A stretch of DNA of 64,000 nucleotides from Mansonella perstans. Its lineage: Eukaryota; Nematoda; Chromadorea; Rhabditida; Onchocercidae. Position numbers and translations under genes: made by a program. A model generated the notes under the pieces. The model saw nothing but the letters and a program-made list of their open reading frames with translations, ran no database searches and was not told the DNA's origin. Shown in pieces: positions 58,402 through 64,000 of the stretch (the first letter of the stretch is position 1; every line of letters starts with the position of its first letter). The DNA lies in assembly GCA_037074765.1 (NCBI GenBank), contig JBAMDO010000181.1, positions 496,001-560,000 on the forward strand, written 5' to 3'.

Positions 58402-61146
58402 TCAACGGCGATCACTGTATCGATTACTACCACTCCTGAAAGATTCAGTCATCAGAAATAGTTAAATTGACAAGATGTAAGAAATAAGCTTACCTTAACT
58501 GGTTTTCCTTTGGAAAATACTACTATGCATCAAAACTGCGCAGATTTCACAAGACGCAGTCCTTGTGGTCCTTGGGATCAAAAAAACAACAATATAACGA
58601 GCCTCGAGAAAATGTCTTTTAAAAAACCTTAACAAACAGATGAAGCACTAGTGGTTTGACAAACATGTTAATGGCAGACAAATGGACCACTGATGATTTG
58701 ATAAGCACAACCTCACTTGATATGCTAATTCTATTTTGGGAACAAGATTTGATCGCTACTTGAGAAACAATTCGAATGTTGCACTGGCCATTTTTGAATA
58801 AAATTAATTTATAGTTCTGAACATTGTAACAATGCCACTTCAAAGCCCAAAGAGGAACAATGCCAGAAACTACGGACAACCAAATCATATTACAGCACCA
58901 CTGGTGAAATTCATAATCCGGAAATTTCGAAGACAAAAAAATTTTATCAGGGATGTACTGAGGAGCAGGACCCAGAAACACAAGTGCGCAAAATCGGACT
59001 TACCACTTGTAGTAGTACAATGCCCAATATTTCATTTAAAAGAATATCTTGTGATGTAACCACCGATATTATTCATCGCGGAATCCAGCAATTTACACAA
59101 TCAAATGCAGCCGATTTTGTCAAAGCTACCAGTATCCGCCCACCGTACAAGTAATAACCGAATCATCTATGTATGAATAGTACCAAAATTTGGTTTGGCC
59201 GGCAGAAGCCGTCAGTGAGGATAACTCATTTCATTCGTACCCGAACACCAGTTTGCATAATTCGGCCAGTTTATACATAAGCAATGCTTTCTTTCCTTTC
59301 ATTTAAGACAGACTGAGTACTGGAATATAAAGAAAAATGAATTTTAGAAACTTTGACATAACCAGTTGACAGTTTGAAAGAGGCATGAAGTTTTTTATTG
59401 GGTCATACATTCCTATCAGCTCATTAGCCGCAGCTGCTTCGCTTCTTAGAGTAAATGAAACCTTTCAAATCCAGCATAGTTCATTGTGTTCAGATTGAAA
59501 TCATGGAAGTGTACGTACCATAAGACACGACATGGTGCGTGTTGAAATCAAGACAGGGATGCACATAGCATTAGTAACAAAATAAAATGAAACAAGACGT
59601 TAATTCGTTTGGATTCAATCTGATGCACAATCCTGAACGGGTTCATCGATCAAAAATCCTACCTTCGATCACTACCATTCCCACTGCCACTGTAATTGCT
59701 TCGATAGCCGCCTCCACCATATGAGCGAGAACCTCCTGATCGTCCTCCGTAACCTCCTCCGCCATATCCGCCGCCTCTACCGCCATATCCACCATATGAA
59801 CTGAAATACAAATTACAACGAAATGATTCTACAAAAAGTGGAAGACATCAAAACTAAATGAATTTCACAGGATAAAATAGCATAGCACAGAAAAATAATA
59901 CGACACAATATTTGAGAAACACAAACCGTGGCCCACCACCTCCTCGGTAACCGCCACCACCATAGCGACGTGACGGGCCTCGTTCACCTGGTTTTCTCGG
60001 TGGATGGGCTGTTGCTACCTTAATCTTGTTTCTTCCAATGTACCTGTATCGTAACAGCTGACAGAACAATAAATTGATTACATTATATAAACAAACGCTC
60101 AAACTATCTCTTCACTTAAAAATTTGGGTGTAAAAATTTTGCTTCATGTTCCTGTGATATTTAATATCAAGTTAACCGTCTATGAATTTACGCACGCATT
60201 ATTCATTTCCTTCAGCGCATCGGCAGCATCTTCCTTTGCTTTGAATGTGACAAACGCAAATAGCGGTGGATATGACGCCAACCAAACGTTGTCAATGTCA
60301 CCAAATTTGCTAAATAACTTCATCAGTATGCAAAACAGATTATTTTGTGAACTGTTTGTTCTACAGCTTATAAACACTTGATAGCTACATGTGGAACATA
60401 TTTTCTTTGATGTTTATTGTCTGAGGATACAAATTTTTGTTAAATTTTATTAACTTTGATTAGCAATAAACATTGAAGAAAATATGATCTAAATGCAACT
60501 GCCAAGTAACCTTCCCTAAATACGTTCATAATGTCAGCTTTCAAGAAATTCTGAGGAAAAGCTTTAAGTAAATACCCGAATGCATCTTTCAGATCATCCT
60601 TTCTCAAACTTTCATCGAAGTTACATATGTGCAATCGACCGAGTTGCTCAGCGGCATGATCAACTGATCTTGAACGACTACGGCGACGAGGTGGTGTATT
60701 GCTGCGTGAATCAGATCGTTCACTGAAAAGATAATATGTAGAAAAACCAGACCATACGCACTGTCATAAGCGATTATCAAAAGTAAGACTAATCGCTTTG
60801 ATTTATGTCACTCTAATCCGATTTATTATAAGTTAAAGCTTACAAATAGAACAGTTAGTTCCATTTCTCAGCACGAATAAACTATCCCACTTATCCTTTA
60901 CTAAAAATACTCTAAAAAATGACTTAAAGAGAAGCATTGACAAGGAACAGAAATTAAAAAATTTCATCCTGAATCATAAGCTCACTGCATATGTTTCTCA
61001 ATATAACTTCCTCAATGGCAGATTTCCTAAGCATCCGCTCCCCGTCATCCCCCTTTCCCGTTATCAACGAACAAGCAGACCTTCTAGGAGAATGACTTTT
61101 TGATCGATGACGATCACTTCCCGATGACGACATTGTCAGGATCACT
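58402..61146 (-). CDS. SR-type RNA-binding protein: RS stretch, one RRM, Gly/Tyr/Arg-rich tail
   Basis: SR proteins bind pre-mRNA through an RRM and recruit spliceosome parts through Ser-Arg stretches; they act in the nucleus. Exons (minus): 61081-61133, 60576-60722, 60196-60309, 59927-60043, 59663-59800 and 58402-58435. They total 603 bases, 200 residues, all in phase. Residues 1-37 are Ser/Arg-rich ('RSKSHSPRR', 'RRRSRSRS'). The RRM spans about 47-118: RNP2-like 'LHICNF', 'GKFGDIDNVWLASYPPLFAF' and 'AFVTFKAKEDAADAL', closest in style to the SRSF3/SRSF7/Rbp1 group. The tail repeats GGY/GGYGG/RS units and ends 'GSNRYSDRR'. If the last 1.2 kb intron is kept, a TAG formed at the donor (59659-59661) ends the protein after 190 residues. 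ATG 61133 is 13 bases after an acceptor at 61147-61148, a likely spliced-leader site. N-terminal rather than C-terminal RS placement is unusual, so I give no orthologue name. Confidence 0.9.
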
Positions 61147-61148
61147 CT

Positions 61149-61838
61149 GAAAGTAATCAATATCAATTGACAATATTGAACCAACCACAAATATCCACGT
61201 CAACACCTGAAAATCCCCATACACCGCGACCCCAACCTCTGACAATTTCCCTACGTGACACAGGACAACCGGTCACCTAAATCTGCCTACTTGAGGTCCA
61301 GAACCGATTCGCTAAAACCAATTTTACATGTCTACTGAAGCCCTCTAACCAGGAATCTCACTCCTGCAGAGAAAGTATATAATTCTGTAGATTTTAGGAT
61401 ACCAGGTATCTATCTGAAGGATCTGGTATCTTTAGGACCTGTGCAGCTTCTTTTATTATTTTAGCTATTTTTTTAATTAAAGCATAGAGAAAAGAAAAAA
61501 AGAGAGGTATAAGAATAATTAGCATCCATCTGGTCCTCATACGACATCAGAATCTAGCAATTTAACTGTTTAATGGAAAGGACCGAAATACTGAAAGTTT
61601 TAATTTGCATAAAATACGGACTAGCGGAAAAATGAGAACCCTATACATTCATCAACAGAAATTGGTACTTTTTAAACTGTTTTATTGGTTTCTTTCTTTT
61701 GCACCATTTAAAAGAAAAGAAAAATTAACAAAAAATGCATAACTATAATATGAAAATATTAATTGACAGGAAGGAATTTTTCACGAATTATGTCATATTA
61801 GCCTTCTGTTGATTTCAATGGCTGCACGCACTTCCGTG
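61149..61838. other. Short gap between the Lines-like gene and the SR gene
   Basis: About 690 bases between two genes on the same strand, holding the 3' flank of the upstream gene and the promoter of the SR gene if it has its own. The spacing is larger than the roughly 100 bases typical of nematode operons, so an operon is possible but not indicated. No further feature is seen. Confidence 0.5.
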
Positions 61839-63837
61839 TCAGACAACACCATTCTCCATCATTGCTTTTTGCAACTTCTCAACAATCCTAATTATGGGCA
61901 TCACATTAAATGGGGCATCACCCAAATTTTGCAAACGAATACAGGAAGTTTTTAAGTTCTCGAAACATTTCAAAATTTGATGGTTTTCTGATTCTTCTTT
62001 ACTAGATTTCGACATCACTAGACAGACTTCCTGCAACATTACGTGTGTTTATTATTTTATTTAATAACAGTTTCATCAAATCCAGAACGACAAACAAAAT
62101 TCGTAACATCAAATATGGAACTATTAAATCAAATAATAACACATCTATAGGTCTATAAAAAATCCGAGTCCTCGTACTCTACAAAGCAACTGCTGTCTTG
62201 AAAATCAAAAAAAAAAGACAATAACTGATGTAAAAAATGAGAACCTTTTCTATCTTCGAAAATGTGTAAGAAGTTGTAACGGGTAAGTCTCCGTGTAACT
62301 GTCGAATGCGGAGAGTTAGATCATTACCAGAAGAAATCGTTCTACTTCGAACAAATCGAATTTTCTTGTTCTTTTCATAACATCTAAACATCATAGGAAA
62401 GTAGAATAGACAAATTTATGGTGCTGAACATGAAATCACAAGAAGAAATTTTGATCTTTTTAAATTGAACAAATTTACTTCATTTTATTTAAATGTCAGT
62501 TTACCTCCCAAATAATTTATTAAGCCGCATCAAATAAGCTCATTATTGTCGCTCAAAAAATCATAAAAATAAACATACTGCGAACACAAGAAACTATTGT
62601 ATTGTTTCCCATCGACATCAGCTTGTTGTTTGATCAGCATTTTGAGGAAACGTAATATGAAAGGTATTGCGGCTAATTCTGAATAAAGCCAATCCAGAAC
62701 TACCTATGTAAATTTTTAAAATAATGGAAGCAGAATAACACAGCATATTCCGTTAGGAGATCCTAAGCCAGTGAACTTAGCTTCGGAATTAACGGTTGCA
62801 GAAAAATATTTTCTGGAAAAAAATTCAAGATGTTATTCTCATTAAAAAATCTTCCCTTGCTAAATTAAATAAAGCAGATACTAAGAGATAATACCACACC
62901 TTGTGATCATAGGCTATCGAAAATAAAATATGTCGGAACAACCACATGGCCTTGAGCTGAGATGGCGTATCGCTAAATTTGAGTAATTGATTGCCTTAAT
63001 TATTTTACTAATATTCAAGTCACTCTACTACTGTACCAGTTTTTTTTTTTCCATCCGGAATTCTCCCTCTCTCTCTCTCTCTCTCTCTTTGAAATACCGA
63101 ATTTAGACAAGTTTTCACTTTCCTTGCTTTCATTTTTAAATTGTGCCGTTTCCCTAAGCGTTGACTCCAATATGACAGTACTTGTTTAATCCAAAAAGGA
63201 AAAACTTATCAAATTCACTATAATAAAAATTTCAACCAACTGAACAGCAAAGTACAACACTATCAGCACACCTTAAAACGGTATCAGCGTTCAGCATACG
63301 AAATCAGTTTTCAAAATTTACATTTTAGCAACTTCTATGTGCAGTACTGCAACAGCAATAGAAAGACATCTTTCATCCTGTCTTAGTAAAACTGCTGACA
63401 AACAACTCCGTTCTGGGATAATACGAATTGATGCTTTTAAAAAATCCTGAATTTCGCTTGCATCTGAAAACAAGTGACCGTCAAACGAATGAAGAAATGC
63501 CATTAATCCTTTTCAAAAATAAAAAATAAGATAAAAGTTCAAAGGATTTCTAAAGTTCTCGTTTTTTCAAGCATTTTTTGTGTAAATATACAAAAATATA
63601 AATATACTTGTAAATATAAATATACTTTGGATAATTGGCTCTAACTCAATGAAAAAAAAATTTGTCAAATTGATTATAATAAACACAAATCACTAAAGGA
63701 TTTGTGCAGAATTCGCCACTAACCGTAGATATTGACAGCAAGTGCTGCTGCATGCCAACAGCAACTGAGAAATGGAATGGCATTATTCAGTGGATTTGTT
63801 TCAAGGCCTAACTGCTCACCACCAAACCATATGGTCT
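61839..63837 (-). CDS. Protein resembling Lines (LINS1 family), C-terminal part; 5' end beyond window
   Basis: In-phase exons (minus): 63724-63837, 63322-63508, 62900-62972, 62579-62703, 62245-62383 and 61839-62030, ending at TGA 61839-61841. They encode about 275 C-terminal residues; earlier exons lie to the right of 64000. The protein is helical and leucine-rich. Segments 'VVLDWLYSELAAIPFILRFL' and 'ILKCFENLKTSCIRLQ' followed by 'APFNVMPIIRIVEKL' resemble, from memory, the Lines N- and C-terminal domains ('LDWL...LRYLK' and a 'CL..L...I..L...FPYN..PLL..LE' pattern). Drosophila Lines is a nuclear/cytoplasmic regulator in hindgut and epidermal patterning; vertebrate LINS1 is linked to cognition. 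The exon chain is well supported by splice signals and phase; the family name is a moderate-confidence inference. No enzyme motif is seen. Confidence 0.65.
63063..63090. repeat. CT dinucleotide microsatellite
   Basis: About twelve CT units in the intron between Lines-like exons 62900-62972 and 63322-63508. On the sense (minus) strand this is a GA run, so it is not a splice pyrimidine tract. Confidence 0.9.
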
Positions 63838-64000
63838 CTGTAAAATGGGATCGTCAACGTAACAAATTGTAAATAACAAAGGAGCATCTACGAACGATGA
63901 AATCATTAAAACTAAACATTTTGATTGTAGTGAATGGATGAAACACCATTATTATACCTAATCTTAGTCAGTTTAACAAGATATTGCAGGATTTAGATAA

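Noticed and set aside
58619..59059. Overlapping frames on both strands in the last SR-gene intron (120 and 75 codons)
   Set aside because: No domain or start context; kept only as a remark that the intron is not uniformly AT-rich.

Overview
The window looks like nuclear DNA of a nematode, most likely a filarial or related spirurid worm. The DNA is very AT-rich, and genes are broken into short exons joined by GT-AG introns of tens to hundreds of bases. Several first exons start right after a 3' splice acceptor, as expected for spliced-leader trans-splicing. Encoded proteins match animal families known from Caenorhabditis elegans. No bacterial operon, phage, CRISPR array, rRNA or tRNA was recognised. 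Gene models were built by hand from reading frame, splice signals and exon phase; all multi-exon models keep phase throughout.

Layout: (1) 1-3428, minus strand: actin-interacting protein 1 (UNC-78/AIP1, WD40), its last part cut off by the window edge. (2) 5188-7612, plus: a Rab40-type small GTPase with a SOCS box, divergent from AIP1. (3) 7613-13600: AT-rich intergenic DNA. (4) 13601-19235, minus: an MSX-class homeobox gene (vab-15 type) with an EH1 motif and a 4.6 kb intron inside the homeobox. (5) 19236-28206: about 9 kb without a convincing gene, probably regulatory DNA of the homeobox gene. (6) 28207-36773, minus: a 20-exon attractin (TAG-53 type) membrane protein. (7) 41316-44767, plus: UBXN-6/UBXD1, a p97 cofactor with PUB and UBX domains. 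(8) 47423-48061, plus: a small secreted peptide precursor of unknown family. (9) 50689-51518, minus: a small two-exon gene of unknown function. (10) 51685-52133: a foldback inverted repeat. (11) 58402-61146, minus: an SR-type splicing factor with RS, RRM and Gly-Tyr-rich parts and two possible C-terminal ends. (12) 61839-63837, minus: the C-terminal part of a protein resembling Lines (LINS1), continuing past the right edge.

The genes do not form one pathway: actin disassembly, a possible Cullin-RING adaptor, a developmental repressor, a cell-surface receptor, a p97 cofactor and an RNA-processing factor sit side by side, as is usual in animal genomes. The least familiar items are the 89-residue secreted peptide precursor, the Rab40-like protein whose central G-domain exon has drifted far from its family, and the alternative end of the SR protein.
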